This document shows positions 16,601-25,072 of a stretch of DNA of 64,000 nt, in pieces. The stretch covers positions 18,789 to 82,788 of the forward strand of contig CANDBT010000020.1 of NCBI GenBank assembly GCA_947383005.1, in the 5' to 3' direction. A model generated the notes under the pieces. That model did not search any database and was not told the origin of the DNA. It saw nothing but the letters and a program-made list of their open reading frames with translations. This DNA comes from an uncultured bacterium. GTDB taxonomy: Bacteria; Bacillota; Clostridia; Lachnospirales; Lachnospiraceae. The position numbers and the translations under genes were made by a program. Each line of letters begins with the position of its first letter. The first letter of the stretch is position 1.

Positions 16601-18811
16601 AATGGCAGTCCCGGGGGCTTTTTGCTCTTCTTTCGGCTTTTTTAACAGCCGATAGCCGCTTCCCAGCAATATGCTGTCGCCGTTGAGCGGCTGGTATTCA
16701 AAATTTTCATTTTCCTTTACCAGATTATCCAGTTTTTTCAGTTTTTCCACGGCTTCTTTTTCCGTGACAGGCAGATACAGGGCGGCTATCTGCTTCGGCT
16801 CCATCAGTTCAGCTTCCGGTATCTCCTCCGGCGCGTGCGGATTGTAAATCCCGTAACCCTCCTTGTCTTCCGCCGATTCCCCAAGCTCTCCTTGTATCTC
16901 CTGGATAAGGATTTTTTCTTTGTCGGTCGGGTTCTCTACCAAGGCAGCCATGGATTTCACCTGCCCGAAAAACCCGGCCTGTTTCTCGTCCTTGGAAAGA
17001 CGCAAAAGAATATCCAGGCCCGCGCTGCGCTTTTCTTCCTTTTTGTCTTTCAACAGACGGTTAATCGCCCCCTTCAAAGGCTCCTGGGGCTGGTCCATAA
17101 TCATCTGGATGAGCGTCGAACGCAGATTGCTCCGTTTAAACCGCAGCATATCCTCCAGGCTCTTATACTCCTCCTCGGAAAGCGTCATCTTTTTCACAAT
17201 CTGCATGGCGATTTTCGAGGTACTCGTTTCTCCGTTGCCCATAAACTCGATAACGAGATCCCGCTGTTCCTGATTGGCCGGGGAATACAAAAGCAGATTT
17301 ACCAGGGTACTCCGGTAATTTGTGGCCTGGTTCAGCAAACTGGCTATGTAGGTGATTTTCTCCTCGTCCTGCAGCACATAAGCGAGAAAAGCCAACTGAC
17401 AAATCACTTCCGACGGATGCAGCTCAATTTTATACCAGGGGAAAATACAGGGGTCATAGACGATGCCTTTTTTAGGCAGACGGATATAAAGATCCATAAA
17501 ACGCTGATACAGTCCTTCAGCCTCTTCCCTGTCCCGGTAAAAATCGGTCAGCGACGGATGCTGCGGTTCCCTTATCTCATTGGAATAGCGGTTGCCCTGC
17601 TGAAAAAAGCCGTAAATCTGGCTTGACAGACGCTGCAAAAACGCCGGCATAAAAGCCGTAACAAGCTCGATATCCTCGATATGTTCCCAAATCACTTTTT
17701 GGGCCACCCGGATGGACAAATCCTGATCATATAAATTTTGATTATAAAAGGAAGCGGTCAGCTTCTGATTCTTTGTGCCCTGCTCGACCAGCTGTTCCAT
17801 AGCGCTTATCGCCTCTTCTGCCTCCCGGAAACCTAAAGCCCACAACCCTGCACTGATGGCAATGGAATCGTTGCTGCCAATCTGGCTGAAACAAAACGCC
17901 TTGTCCCTCAGGCATTGGCCCATCAGATTCAGCATTTTCCCATTGACCCGGTCAACGCTTGTCTCATCAAAAATCCCAATCCATGTGGATACCGCCCGCT
18001 TCACGGAAGAAAAACGGATCAGATCATTATCTTCAATTACCTTCAGCAGCCGTTCAAAAGCCGCGGGCGTACCCTCATCCATAGCCTCGCAAATCACCTG
18101 CCTCAGCCCTTCCTGAAGCCGGGCCGCCAGCAGCAGCTTGCACAAAAGCTCATGCAATTCCTGGTTATCCGAGCGGATAATCCCCAAAATCATCTCACGG
18201 TTGAGATAAGCCGTATTATTCTCGCTTAAAATCAAATCCTTAAGTGTCTGGATCACCGACTGGTTGCCCAGATCAATTTCCGCTGCATAGAGATAGCTGA
18301 AATCCCGGCCAAAATTCCAGGTATTCTGAATATAATCCAGTTTTTCCGGGTCCAGCCGGTTCAGCATATAATCCTCCAGCTTGTCTCCACAGTAAAACAA
18401 CTGTTCAAAACTCAGCAGCAGCAAAAACACCGCATTGCTCTGGGGCCCATAACCGGCTGTACGCATGGATCTCCTCCGCCATCCACGGCTAAAGGGAAAC
18501 TGACTAAGCTTATCGATAATGTAAAGATACGAGGGCTGATATCTTTTTGGCACAAATGCATCCAAAAGCCCCTGATGGGGACGGCTCGCCGGAAGTATCC
18601 CCTTCCTTCCGAACCACTGGGACGGCTTCAGCCCCTTATTTTCATAAAATTCACGGGAAATATCCCGGAAAATCTTAGCGCCTGTATGGCCGCTTTTCAG
18701 CTCCAAAGCCAGCTCTTTGTCCTTGCCGGAAAATTTTCCAATCCGCCCCGTCAGCTCGTCCGCCCTCTGCCTGGTTATCACTTGTCTGGTACTATAAGTA
18801 AATTCCGCCAT
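13643..18811 (-). CDS. Giant DUF4132-domain protein (MolR/YehI-like)
   Basis: The protein has 1722 residues. It is largely alpha-helical with HEAT-like segments in the first 700 residues (for example REMILGIIRSDNQELHELLC and LRSTLIQMIMDQPQEPLKGA). The region near 1380-1450 (YVLEVKEAHKKLKEQYSRTK, then NPVVRAILAPLVFV) matches the DUF4132 domain of E. coli MolR/YehI proteins. The C-terminal block near 1605-1722 (DVDLAVSVAHAGGVDPETSH ... VYNVHLGSGVIHQE) is the conserved end of this family. No N-terminal WGR domain is seen. The biochemical role of DUF4132 is unknown. It starts 2 bp after the small gene 18813-19244 and lies behind an M29-type peptidase, which suggests one three-gene unit. Confidence 0.85.
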   Translation of the reverse strand: MAEFTYSTRQVITRQRADELTGRIGKFSGKDKELALELKSGHTGAKIFRDISREFYENKGLKPSQWFGRKGILPASRPHQGLLDAFVPKRYQPSYLYIIDKLSQFPFSRGWRRRSMRTAGYGPQSNAVFLLLLSFEQLFYCGDKLEDYMLNRLDPEKLDYIQNTWNFGRDFSYLYAAEIDLGNQSVIQTLKDLILSENNTAYLNREMILGIIRSDNQELHELLCKLLLAARLQEGLRQVICEAMDEGTPAAFERLLKVIEDNDLIRFSSVKRAVSTWIGIFDETSVDRVNGKMLNLMGQCLRDKAFCFSQIGSNDSIAISAGLWALGFREAEEAISAMEQLVEQGTKNQKLTASFYNQNLYDQDLSIRVAQKVIWEHIEDIELVTAFMPAFLQRLSSQIYGFFQQGNRYSNEIREPQHPSLTDFYRDREEAEGLYQRFMDLYIRLPKKGIVYDPCIFPWYKIELHPSEVICQLAFLAYVLQDEEKITYIASLLNQATNYRSTLVNLLLYSPANQEQRDLVIEFMGNGETSTSKIAMQIVKKMTLSEEEYKSLEDMLRFKRSNLRSTLIQMIMDQPQEPLKGAINRLLKDKKEEKRSAGLDILLRLSKDEKQAGFFGQVKSMAALVENPTDKEKILIQEIQGELGESAEDKEGYGIYNPHAPEEIPEAELMEPKQIAALYLPVTEKEAVEKLKKLDNLVKENENFEYQPLNGDSILLGSGYRLLKKPKEEQKAPGTAILEDYPLADKFQRFYEEEIGSFETFMETDAVRLLATESAIKVGKPFYKNVFGRQPVEPIPFNLKYYGVVRDIFMIYGRQFMEREKLLEMSIRIVSALTPYLNQENCIITYSYEGFNGHQYQMKKRVSELPFFSRAFSGLKCWKTDEEFTRAFYTAWRLELACQVERKRRRFAPDNGSDAMTPICPYWFFKACHIGLISMDIVYKAMMEYFNRIDCLTVLCRVVKKEAVKPLNGRMMRYFFGHEMTDEIYQAGEAYFSEDSWLTQMIVEAYNRIVPVIVDTELRRGEKETEFSWDIRGVTYIAGIDTLIRILMALGKDTLSRDAYYYWYYHGGDRTKKDALSSLLKSCYPAEGETGADLKKALKGTSIKEARLVEVAMYAPQWIDIIQEYLGWAGLKSGCYYFMAHMNERFDDQKKAIIAKYTPLTPEELQDGAFDAAWFEEAYGLLGEKNFHMLYQAAKYVSDGQKHSRARKYADAAAGKVKLSDLEREISAKRNKDLLMSYGLVPFGENREQEILDRYQFIQQYRKESRQFGAQRRASEGKAAELALVNLSVRAGFSDVTRLTLNVEGRLAESFGVYRQWTAVEDVEICLYIGEDGKSQILCHKRDKELKSVPSRLGKNPYVLEVKEAHKKLKEQYSRTKKMMEESMESGEGFSLSEIEGLMANPVVRAILAPLVFVGEQGQMGFFAAGEPRKEPAGTDIYLEQPSGEKISLTGEENLRIAHPLDLYASGQWHDYQKYLFARQIRQPFKQVFRELYVKLPEELGLKASRMFAGNQIQPKKTVACLRDRRWVADYEEGLQKIYYKENIIARIYALADWFSPGDVEEPTLEWVEFFDRKTFNPLLIEQVPDRIYSEVMRDVDLAVSVAHAGGVDPETSHSTVEMRRAIVEFNLPLFGLTNVVLKENHAIIQGTRGVYNVHLGSGVIHQEGGAMLNILPVHSQKRGKLFLPFVDEDPKTAEIMSKIVLLAEDKKIKDPFILDQIVRRP

Positions 18812-18812
18812 T

Positions 18813-19244
18813 TTACCACATCCTTCCTGCCAGCATTGTCAGCCTGACAAAAGTAAAACTCTTCTCCTCCGTAATCTCCACCGGCTCGTCCAACGCTTCC
18901 AATGGCTGTCCGTCCATAAAAACCCGGTATATTCCATCCTCAAAGCACTGGATAGCATTATTCTGTGCCGACAAAACATCCGCTTTCTTTTCACCGTAAT
19001 TAACGCCAAAACCAATTTTACCTGCCTGGGCCTTATCCTCAATATCTTCTTTTGTCAGACAAGCAAGGATTTCCGGCTGGGCGGCAAAAGCCTCCTGACG
19101 TTTATTGTACTCCTCTGCCTGGGAAGCCACCACAGCCAGAATCAGTTCCCTCAGCGTAGCCGGGCGCCCGGCAATCTCACAAAAAGCCTCTTCCACGGAA
19201 TTTTTTCGTTTTCCCATATGCTTTACGTTTATCCTGAGTTTCAT
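18813..19244 (-). CDS. Small protein of unknown function between the M29 peptidase and DUF4132 genes
   Basis: The protein has 143 residues from the ATG at 19244, preceded by GGGGGAAG; a GTG at 19256 is possible. The start lies 68 bases inside the end of the peptidase gene, in another frame. I recognise no family. It is soluble and acidic: a helical N-terminal half with TLRELILAVVASQAEEYNKR, and a C-terminal beta-like part (IYRVFMDGQPLEALDEPVEI, SFTFVRLTML). The tight packing with both neighbours suggests a partner role in the same process. A frameshifted extension of the peptidase was considered, but the separate ribosome binding site argues for an independent gene. Confidence 0.7.
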   Translation of the reverse strand: MKLRINVKHMGKRKNSVEEAFCEIAGRPATLRELILAVVASQAEEYNKRQEAFAAQPEILACLTKEDIEDKAQAGKIGFGVNYGEKKADVLSAQNNAIQCFEDGIYRVFMDGQPLEALDEPVEITEEKSFTFVRLTMLAGRMW

Positions 19245-21450
19245 ATCTTCCCCCACTCTGCCTTAAATTCTGTAACACCGCTTTGACCCCGTCCAACGGC
19301 TCATTCAAAAGTTCTGTCCCGTCCACGGCAAAGCTTCCATCCCGGACAATAAAAACCTCCGTCCCGTCCGGCCGCACCGCCACAATGTCCCCCAGCTCGG
19401 AATAAGGAATCGTAATATCCAAATGACAGCCGAAATAGGCTTTTGACACATCCTCCTTACGCAAAATGGATATTTCATTATCCCGTGCGATTACCTCTCT
19501 GCCATCCGGATTGTACATGGGAGAATCCTCGCTCCAGCTATAGCAGGTGTCCCCTACAGCAAAATGAGGCCCCATTTTCTCCACGATAAGAATAGGCAGT
19601 TTTCGGGTAATCTGATAATTTTCGGCCATGGCATAAGCGGCCGTATTGGTTCCGATGGCAAACTCCCCCATGGGAAGCGTATCATGATTTTTGAGAATCT
19701 CCTGACGGATCAGCGCCTTCCCTTCCTCGGGATTGTCAAAATTATCGCAGGAATATCCGCTCACCCTGCCATCGGAAAACCACAATTTTAGATTGCGGTA
19801 CAGAATATTGCCCAGATAAACCTGATTGACATGCAAAAGCCCGTCGGTGCCGGCCAGCCTTGGCGAAGTGAAAACTTCTCCCAACGGGATATTCACATCA
19901 GCCACACAATTTTCAAAATTTGTTTCCTTTGTTTTATCCGCCAGCGGGTGCAGGGCAATCCGGATGTCGGTCTCGTTATCCCTGGCCAGGCTTCCGGCAT
20001 CCCCTCCCCGGCCTTGCGGGCTTCCGGTATCCCCTTCCCGGCCATCCGCCCTTCCGGCAACGCCCTGGGCCTTTCTCCCCGTCACCCGCACATATTCAGC
20101 CTCATCCAACGCCAAAATCAGCTTTTGCTGAATGTCTTTATATATCTCATAGTCCAGGGTATTGATTCGGATCGTCTCCGCGAAAATCTCTTCAAAATCT
20201 TTTCCGATATCCGGCAGGGGGAACGCAATAATCGTAAAGCTGGTTTCCTCTCCGGGAACATAAGTATTGATCACGGGCATGGCTTCCCGCGAATAGGCTA
20301 TGGCCAATTCCTCCTGCTTTTTGCTCAGCGAGAGGGCTTCCGGCTTATTCAGCGGCTGGAAATCCGCTTCCCCAAAAGTTTCCACCACAGCCGGTCCCGC
20401 AAAATCCGACGCTTCTTTCTTCCACGTTTCATATGCGGTCTTTAACACAGCCAGTTTCCGATCCTTAAAAGCTTTATCCAGATAAACCGCCTGGTCATAA
20501 CGATGGTCATAATCATACTGCCTGTTGGGAGAAACACCATGATAACCGAGCTTCCTGCCGGAATTCCGGGTCACTGACCATACAGCCGCCCGGTAGATAA
20601 TCGGCTCCATCCCCAGCTTACGGAAAAGATATATGGCTTCACGGATCATCCGCTCAAAACCAAGCTCATACCGGATGGCAACCGTCCGTTTCTTCGATAA
20701 ATCCCGCCCCATGACCACAAAACCTTTTCGGTACCCTTCCACATAAGTCTCTGCCATCCGGGCAATCGTCTCCCCGGGCAGGGAATTCAAAAAGCCGGCA
20801 ATCTTCAGCTCCGAATCCGAAATATATTCCCCAAACCGGTACAAATACCGCAAATCATTCAAGTCACTATCGAGGATAATATCCTTGGCAAAAGACAAGG
20901 ACTCATCCAACTGCTCCCGTATCCGATAAGGCAGGATCACATCCGTATAATCGCTGTTAAACCAATACAAAATATCCCGGATCGCCTTAACCGGCGGTAC
21001 TTCTCCTTCAAACCGATTATATATTTCGATGAATGTCTCACAAAGAATCGTAATATCCGTCAAACGGCACTCATAAGCGAACACAACAGCCCCCCGCAAC
21101 TGGGCATAGAAAGAGGCCAGCAGCGGGCCATAATCCTTCCCCAAAATCCCGGCCGCATAAGCAGGGTTCCCATAGCTTTTTTCATAATGATCCGGCAGTA
21201 TATCTTCATACAATTGACGGTTCAGCCTGGCCAGCTCCTCCAAGGAAAGCCTATCCAGCTCTCCCTGTGCCTGCCGCCTGGCCAAATCGTCAATCTGCCC
21301 CACAAACCGGGCCATTTGAACAAAATAATTGTCAAAGGGTTTCTGAACCTGCGGCTCTGTCAAAATTTCCTGAATCCGTTCCATGGCCAGGTTGTATCTT
21401 TCAGAAATCTTATCGTTCTCTTCCTTCCACAACTCCCTGTAATCCATCAT
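19177..21450 (-). CDS. M29-family aminopeptidase with a large N-terminal extension
   Basis: The protein has 757 residues. The C-terminal 300 carry M29 aminopeptidase signatures: IPLGEVFTSPRLAGTDG near 520, MGEFAIGTNTAAYAM near 600, EKMGPHFAVGDTCYS near 625 and CHLDITIPY near 678. These supply the expected metal ligands (two Glu, two His, one Asp) and a catalytic-type tyrosine. The first 430 residues are a helical extension not found in short M29 enzymes such as AmpS. A Gly-rich linker (about 467-490) is built from a 30-bp DNA repeat. It should remove N-terminal residues from peptides in the cytoplasm. It heads the block with the small gene and DUF4132. Confidence 0.8.
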   Translation of the reverse strand: MMDYRELWKEENDKISERYNLAMERIQEILTEPQVQKPFDNYFVQMARFVGQIDDLARRQAQGELDRLSLEELARLNRQLYEDILPDHYEKSYGNPAYAAGILGKDYGPLLASFYAQLRGAVVFAYECRLTDITILCETFIEIYNRFEGEVPPVKAIRDILYWFNSDYTDVILPYRIREQLDESLSFAKDIILDSDLNDLRYLYRFGEYISDSELKIAGFLNSLPGETIARMAETYVEGYRKGFVVMGRDLSKKRTVAIRYELGFERMIREAIYLFRKLGMEPIIYRAAVWSVTRNSGRKLGYHGVSPNRQYDYDHRYDQAVYLDKAFKDRKLAVLKTAYETWKKEASDFAGPAVVETFGEADFQPLNKPEALSLSKKQEELAIAYSREAMPVINTYVPGEETSFTIIAFPLPDIGKDFEEIFAETIRINTLDYEIYKDIQQKLILALDEAEYVRVTGRKAQGVAGRADGREGDTGSPQGRGGDAGSLARDNETDIRIALHPLADKTKETNFENCVADVNIPLGEVFTSPRLAGTDGLLHVNQVYLGNILYRNLKLWFSDGRVSGYSCDNFDNPEEGKALIRQEILKNHDTLPMGEFAIGTNTAAYAMAENYQITRKLPILIVEKMGPHFAVGDTCYSWSEDSPMYNPDGREVIARDNEISILRKEDVSKAYFGCHLDITIPYSELGDIVAVRPDGTEVFIVRDGSFAVDGTELLNEPLDGVKAVLQNLRQSGGRYETQDKRKAYGKTKKFRGRGFL
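19990..20062. repeat. 30-bp tandem repeat coding for the M29 linker
   Basis: Units begin at 19990, 20020 and 20050 with GCTTCCGG(C/T)AT(C)CCC. Two full copies and a partial one encode a Gly-rich 10-residue repeat (GREGDTGSPQGRGGDAGS). It stays in frame and lengthens the hinge between the extension and the peptidase domain. Confidence 0.75.
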
Positions 21451-21486
21451 CTCTTCTCCTTATTCCAACAGCCATAAAATTCAAAA

Positions 21487-21810
21487 TCACACCATTAACC
21501 CTACAATAATCAAGCAAATCCAAAAAATCAGCAATCCTCCGGAAATACCCATGCCGATTTTGCTGAGAAGATAATTCCCCTCCCGGTCAAACAGCGACAG
21601 TCCTCCGTAAACCAGACTGCAAAAAGCAAACAGAAAGCTGCTGATTCCCCAAGCTGCCACATTCAGCTCTCCCGCACCCTGAAGCCGAACGCTTAACGTC
21701 AAGCTGATCATCCCCAAAGCTAAAGACACCACAGACAACATCAGGCAGGTAAAACTCTTTTTGGCAAATGGTTTCCGTATATAAGAAATCTTATATTTTT
21801 TCCTTGGCAC
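21487..21810 (-). CDS. Small membrane protein, possibly DUF6142
   Basis: The protein has 107 residues with a GTG start at 21810 (GGAGGCGGCAGC upstream). A basic N-terminus (PRKKYKISYIRKPFAKKS) is followed by three or four membrane spans: CLMLSVVSLALGMISLTL, VAAWGISSFLFAFCSLVYGG and KIGMGISGGLLIFWICLIIV. It fits the small Lachnospiraceae family I know as DUF6142, whose role is unknown. It overlaps the VanZ-like gene by 20 bases, so the two are probably translated together. Confidence 0.6.
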   Translation of the reverse strand: MPRKKYKISYIRKPFAKKSFTCLMLSVVSLALGMISLTLSVRLQGAGELNVAAWGISSFLFAFCSLVYGGLSLFDREGNYLLSKIGMGISGGLLIFWICLIIVGLMV

Positions 21811-22267
21811 GCTGCCGCCTCCTTATCCGCAGTATCTGTATGATATAGTAAAATCCATCTCCCAGCGCTCCGCCCAGGGTATTCAGCAGCAAATCGTCCA
21901 CATCAAAGCTCCCTACCCGAAATACCAATTGTATCGTTTCAATACACAAGCTCAGGCCAAAACAGAACAGTATTGTATTATACCATTTCTCAGCCTTATT
22001 GATAATAATAGGAAGGAAAAAACCACAGGGCATAAACGCCACCATATTTCCCGCTACATTCAATAAAAATGCCTTCATTCCCAACTGATGCCTGTATTGA
22101 TAAAACCGTTTGATTTCTTTAAATAATTCCAAATTGTACGCATATCCATGTTGCGCCGGATCTCTTCCAAAAGATTCGGCAAAAAACATAAAATAGACCA
22201 ACATAGCCAGATAAGCCATAAACAGCACCCATCCGAACCTTTGATTCATGGTCTTATTTTTTATCAT
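21791..22267 (-). CDS. VanZ-like membrane protein
   Basis: The protein has 158 residues with four membrane segments: WVLFMAYLAMLVYFMFF, VAGNMVAFMPCGFFLPIII, TILFCFGLSLCIETIQLVF and LLNTLGGALGDGFYYIIQIL. The NxxGN..F.P.G motif and the SFDVDDLLLNTLGG motif are the VanZ signature. VanZ of the vancomycin cluster gives low-level teicoplanin resistance, but chromosomal members like this one have no established role. It starts behind GAGAGGAATGTT and is followed by the overlapping small membrane protein. Confidence 0.85.
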   Translation of the reverse strand: MIKNKTMNQRFGWVLFMAYLAMLVYFMFFAESFGRDPAQHGYAYNLELFKEIKRFYQYRHQLGMKAFLLNVAGNMVAFMPCGFFLPIIINKAEKWYNTILFCFGLSLCIETIQLVFRVGSFDVDDLLLNTLGGALGDGFYYIIQILRIRRRQRAKEKI

Positions 22268-22344
22268 AACATTCCTCTCAATCTATGGGAGCGCCCAACC
22301 GGGCTATCAATAACATATCTCCCGGAAAATAAGACCGCTTAACG

Positions 22345-22494
22345 CTAAAATTCAATTTCCGATTTCCGCTTCAGCAGCAGGCTTCCCCAGACAATCGACA
22401 TTGTCCCCACGGCAATCCCCGCAGATAATATAATAATTCCTGCAACAATATTGTACGCTCCTGCGTTTCTCATCGTTTTATAAATTTTTTCCAT
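22345..22494 (-). CDS. 49-residue single-pass membrane protein coupled to pyrE
   Basis: The peptide starts MEKIYKTMRNAGAYN, has one membrane helix (IVAGIIILSAGIAVGTMSIV) and ends in a basic-acidic tail LLLKRKSEIEF. Its ribosome binding site GGGAGAAAG directly follows the pyrE stop at 22509, so it is probably translated from the pyr transcript. No family is recognised. Composition, topology and placement support a genuine gene even though it is very short. Confidence 0.6.
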   Translation of the reverse strand: MEKIYKTMRNAGAYNIVAGIIILSAGIAVGTMSIVWGSLLLKRKSEIEF

Positions 22495-22508
22495 ATGCTT
22501 TCTCCCTA

Positions 22509-23180
22509 CTATGCGCCATATTGCTTATAATATGCGTCAATAGCTCCTTTTAATTGATCATCAATAATAATTTTTCCTTTATATGGGCGGTTATACAAAT
22601 GTTCGATCACATCTGCCATAGTGACAATCGCCGTCGTCTTAAAACCGTATTTTTCTTCTATTTCCTGCAGGGCGGACTTGGTGCCTGTCCCTCTCTCCAT
22701 TCTGTCCACGGAAACCACCAGACCCAACACCTCAACATCGCCCTGGGCCCGGATAATCGGAAGCGTCTCCTCGATAGAAGTGCCGGCAGTAGTTACATCT
22801 TCAATAATCACTACCTTGTCCCGGTCTTTAATGGGGCTTCCCAGCAAAATCCCTTTGTCGCCATGATCTTTTATCTCTTTGCGGTTGGAACAGTACCGGA
22901 TATCCATATCATAAAACTCACTGATTGCCATGGTTGTCGCTACAGTCAGGGAAATCCCTTTATATGCCGGACCAAACAATACATCAAAATCCAGTCCGAA
23001 AGCGTCATGAACCGCCTTTGCATAATACTCTCCCAGACGGCGCAATTGAGTCCCCGTACGGTAAAATCCCGTATTGACAAAAAACGGCGTCTTCCTTCCG
23101 CTTTTGGTCACAAAATCGCCAAACCGCAAAACCTCGCTGTCTATCATAAATTCAATAAATTCTTTCTTGTAATCTTCCAT
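22509..23180 (-). CDS. pyrE: Orotate phosphoribosyltransferase
   Basis: The protein has 223 residues from the ATG at 23180, which has GGAGG eight bases upstream; two earlier ATGs (23201, 23198) do not. It converts orotate and PRPP to OMP. Seen: FGDFVTKSGRKTPFFVNTG near the N-terminus, FGPAYKGISLTV, and the PRPP loop VVIIEDVTTAGTSI near 125-138. It is the last enzyme gene of the pyrF-K-D-E transcript, 68 bp after pyrD. Confidence 0.96.
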   Translation of the reverse strand: MEDYKKEFIEFMIDSEVLRFGDFVTKSGRKTPFFVNTGFYRTGTQLRRLGEYYAKAVHDAFGLDFDVLFGPAYKGISLTVATTMAISEFYDMDIRYCSNRKEIKDHGDKGILLGSPIKDRDKVVIIEDVTTAGTSIEETLPIIRAQGDVEVLGLVVSVDRMERGTGTKSALQEIEEKYGFKTTAIVTMADVIEHLYNRPYKGKIIIDDQLKGAIDAYYKQYGA

Positions 23181-23248
23181 CGACTTATCCTCCGTCATCA
23201 TGATTCGGTATCTTCATGCCGTCTTCCGTCTGTTTATCACGGCTACGT

Positions 23249-24154
23249 CTATTTCACACACCCGATTATCTCCGTAATATTCCCCACATGATTGTCCCGC
23301 ATAAAATCTTCTATCCCCTCGATAATCTCCACCGTCGCATAAGGATTGAAAAAATTGGCTGTACCTACCGACACGGCAGTCGCGCCCGCCATCAAAAACT
23401 CCAATGCATCCTCTGGCGTGACTATGCCTCCCATACCGATAACCGGGATTTTTACGGCTCTGGCCGCTTCATAAACCATCCGGACAGCTATGGGCTTTAT
23501 CGCCGGGCCAGACATGCCGCCGGTCTTATTGGCCAGGGCAAAAGTCCGGCGGGCAATATCAATCTTCATACCGGTCAAGGTATTGATGAGGGAAATCCCG
23601 TCAGCCCCTCCCGCTTCGGCAGCCTTGGCCATCAGGGAGATGTCGGCCACATTAGGGCTAAGCTTCATGATTACCGGCTGCCTGGCATGGGCCTTTACCC
23701 CCCGGGTAACTTTCTCCACCGCTCTGGGGTCCTGGCCAAAAGCTATCCCACCCTCTTTGACGTTGGGACAGGAAATATTTATTTCCAGCAAATCCACCGG
23801 CTCCTCCGCCAGCCGCTCCACAACCTCTTCATAATCTTCAAGTGTTCTGCCGCACACATTCACCATGATTTTGGTGTCATATTGTTTTAAAAACGGAATA
23901 TCCCTTCGGGCAAATACCTCAACGCCCGGATTTTGCAAGCCGATAGCATTGAGCATGCCCCCATAAACCTCCGCAACCCGGGGAGTCGGATTGCCCGGCC
24001 AGGGAACATTCGCCACCCCTTTTGTCACCACCGCACCCAAACGGTTTAAATCCACAAATTCACTGTATTCCATACCGCTTCCAAAAGTCCCGGAGGCAGT
24101 CATCACCGGATTGTTCAATTCTATGCCAGCCAGATTTACTTTTGTGTTTATCAC
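23249..24154 (-). CDS. pyrD: Dihydroorotate dehydrogenase, class 1B catalytic subunit
   Basis: The protein has 301 residues. The start is a GTG at 24154, with AGGAGGTGG upstream and a 4-base GTGA overlap with the pyrK stop; the longer reading to 24196 lies inside pyrK. It oxidises dihydroorotate to orotate with FMN and passes electrons to PyrK and NAD. Motifs: NPVMTASGTFGSGMEY, LEINISCPNVKEGG with the catalytic cysteine region, MKLSPNV, VIGMGGIVTPEDALEFLMAG for FMN phosphate binding. Pairing with pyrK defines type 1B. Confidence 0.96.
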   Translation of the reverse strand: MINTKVNLAGIELNNPVMTASGTFGSGMEYSEFVDLNRLGAVVTKGVANVPWPGNPTPRVAEVYGGMLNAIGLQNPGVEVFARRDIPFLKQYDTKIMVNVCGRTLEDYEEVVERLAEEPVDLLEINISCPNVKEGGIAFGQDPRAVEKVTRGVKAHARQPVIMKLSPNVADISLMAKAAEAGGADGISLINTLTGMKIDIARRTFALANKTGGMSGPAIKPIAVRMVYEAARAVKIPVIGMGGIVTPEDALEFLMAGATAVSVGTANFFNPYATVEIIEGIEDFMRDNHVGNITEIIGCVK

Positions 24155-24957
24155 AATTCCACCTCCTGTGCCTGGAAAACCGGCCCGTCCTTGCAAATCC
24201 GTTTGTTATGCACATGGGAATGGGGATCAATATCCTTTGACTGACAGACACAAGCCAGACATGCCCCGACCCCGCAGGCCATCTTCTCTTCCAACGACAG
24301 CCAACACTCCACGCCCTGCTCCCTGGCATAAGCTTTCACGGCCCGCAGCATAGGCGTCGGTCCGCAGGCATAGATGACTTCGGCCGTCAGCCCGTGGGCT
24401 TTAATGGCATCAATCACATTTCCTTTTATCCCTGCGCTTCCGTCCTCCGTGGCAACATATACCTTGCCATAAGAAGCAAAATCCTGTTTCAAAAAAAGCT
24501 GCCCATCCCGGTAGCCGAGGACAATCTGCCGTTCTCCTTCCAGTTCCTGTGCCAACCCCAGCATGGGGGGGATACCGATGCCGCCGCCGATAAGAATCGC
24601 TTTTTTCTTTTTATCCGATGTATCTCCCGCGAAAAAGCCATTCCCCAGCGGCCCCATGACCGACAGGGAATCTCCCGCCTTACAGCGGGAAAATTCTTTC
24701 GTGCCTGCTCCTGCCACCCGATATACAAGCCGAAGCCTGCCTCTCTCTCGATCTATCTGGCAAATACTGACGGGGCGGGGAAGCAGACGGCTTGCGTCTT
24801 TGGTATAGACGGAAACAAACTGCCCCGGCCCGGATTCCCGCACGATTTCGTCAGCTTGAAGCCACAAATCAAAAACCCCTTCCGCCAGCCTTTCCTGGCT
24901 GAGCACACCAGCCCATATTTTTCTCTTCTTCCCCTCAGCCGCTTCTCTTTTTTCCAT
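24151..24957 (-). CDS. pyrK: Dihydroorotate dehydrogenase electron transfer subunit
   Basis: The protein has 268 residues from the ATG at 24957 behind AAGGAGACGAC. PyrK carries FAD and a [2Fe-2S] cluster and links PyrD to NAD. Seen: the FAD site RLLPRPVSICQ near 62, AILIGGGIGIPPML near 125, ACGPTPMLRAV near 205, and the cluster ligands CGVGACLACVCQ with a later cysteine in ICKDGP. The upstream in-frame extension contains the repeat at 24982-25053 and is not coding. Confidence 0.96.
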   Translation of the reverse strand: MEKREAAEGKKRKIWAGVLSQERLAEGVFDLWLQADEIVRESGPGQFVSVYTKDASRLLPRPVSICQIDRERGRLRLVYRVAGAGTKEFSRCKAGDSLSVMGPLGNGFFAGDTSDKKKKAILIGGGIGIPPMLGLAQELEGERQIVLGYRDGQLFLKQDFASYGKVYVATEDGSAGIKGNVIDAIKAHGLTAEVIYACGPTPMLRAVKAYAREQGVECWLSLEEKMACGVGACLACVCQSKDIDPHSHVHNKRICKDGPVFQAQEVEL

Positions 24958-24981
24958 GTCGTCTCCTTTTCGGATAAATAT

Positions 24982-25053
24982 ACGGTTCAGACGGGTATCT
25001 TCCTGCCCGTCTGCGCCGGACAAATGCCGGAATGCTACAGCCGGCCAGAACCG
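24982..25053. repeat. Palindromic interspersed element between pyrF and pyrK
   Basis: About 72 bp bounded by ACGGTTCAGACGGG and CCGGCCAGAACCGT, which are inverted relative to each other. Inside, CAGACGGG/CCCGTCTG makes an 8-bp stem over TATCTTCCTG. The core CTTCCTGCCCGTCTGCGCCG is nearly the same as at 13501-13526 and, inverted, 1499-1530. Confidence 0.65.
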
Positions 25054-25072
25054 TTTCGATACACAACAATAT

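Noticed and set aside
18813-19256. Frameshifted C-terminal extension of the M29 peptidase
   Set aside because: The small gene has its own ribosome binding site, and the peptidase motifs are complete before the overlap.
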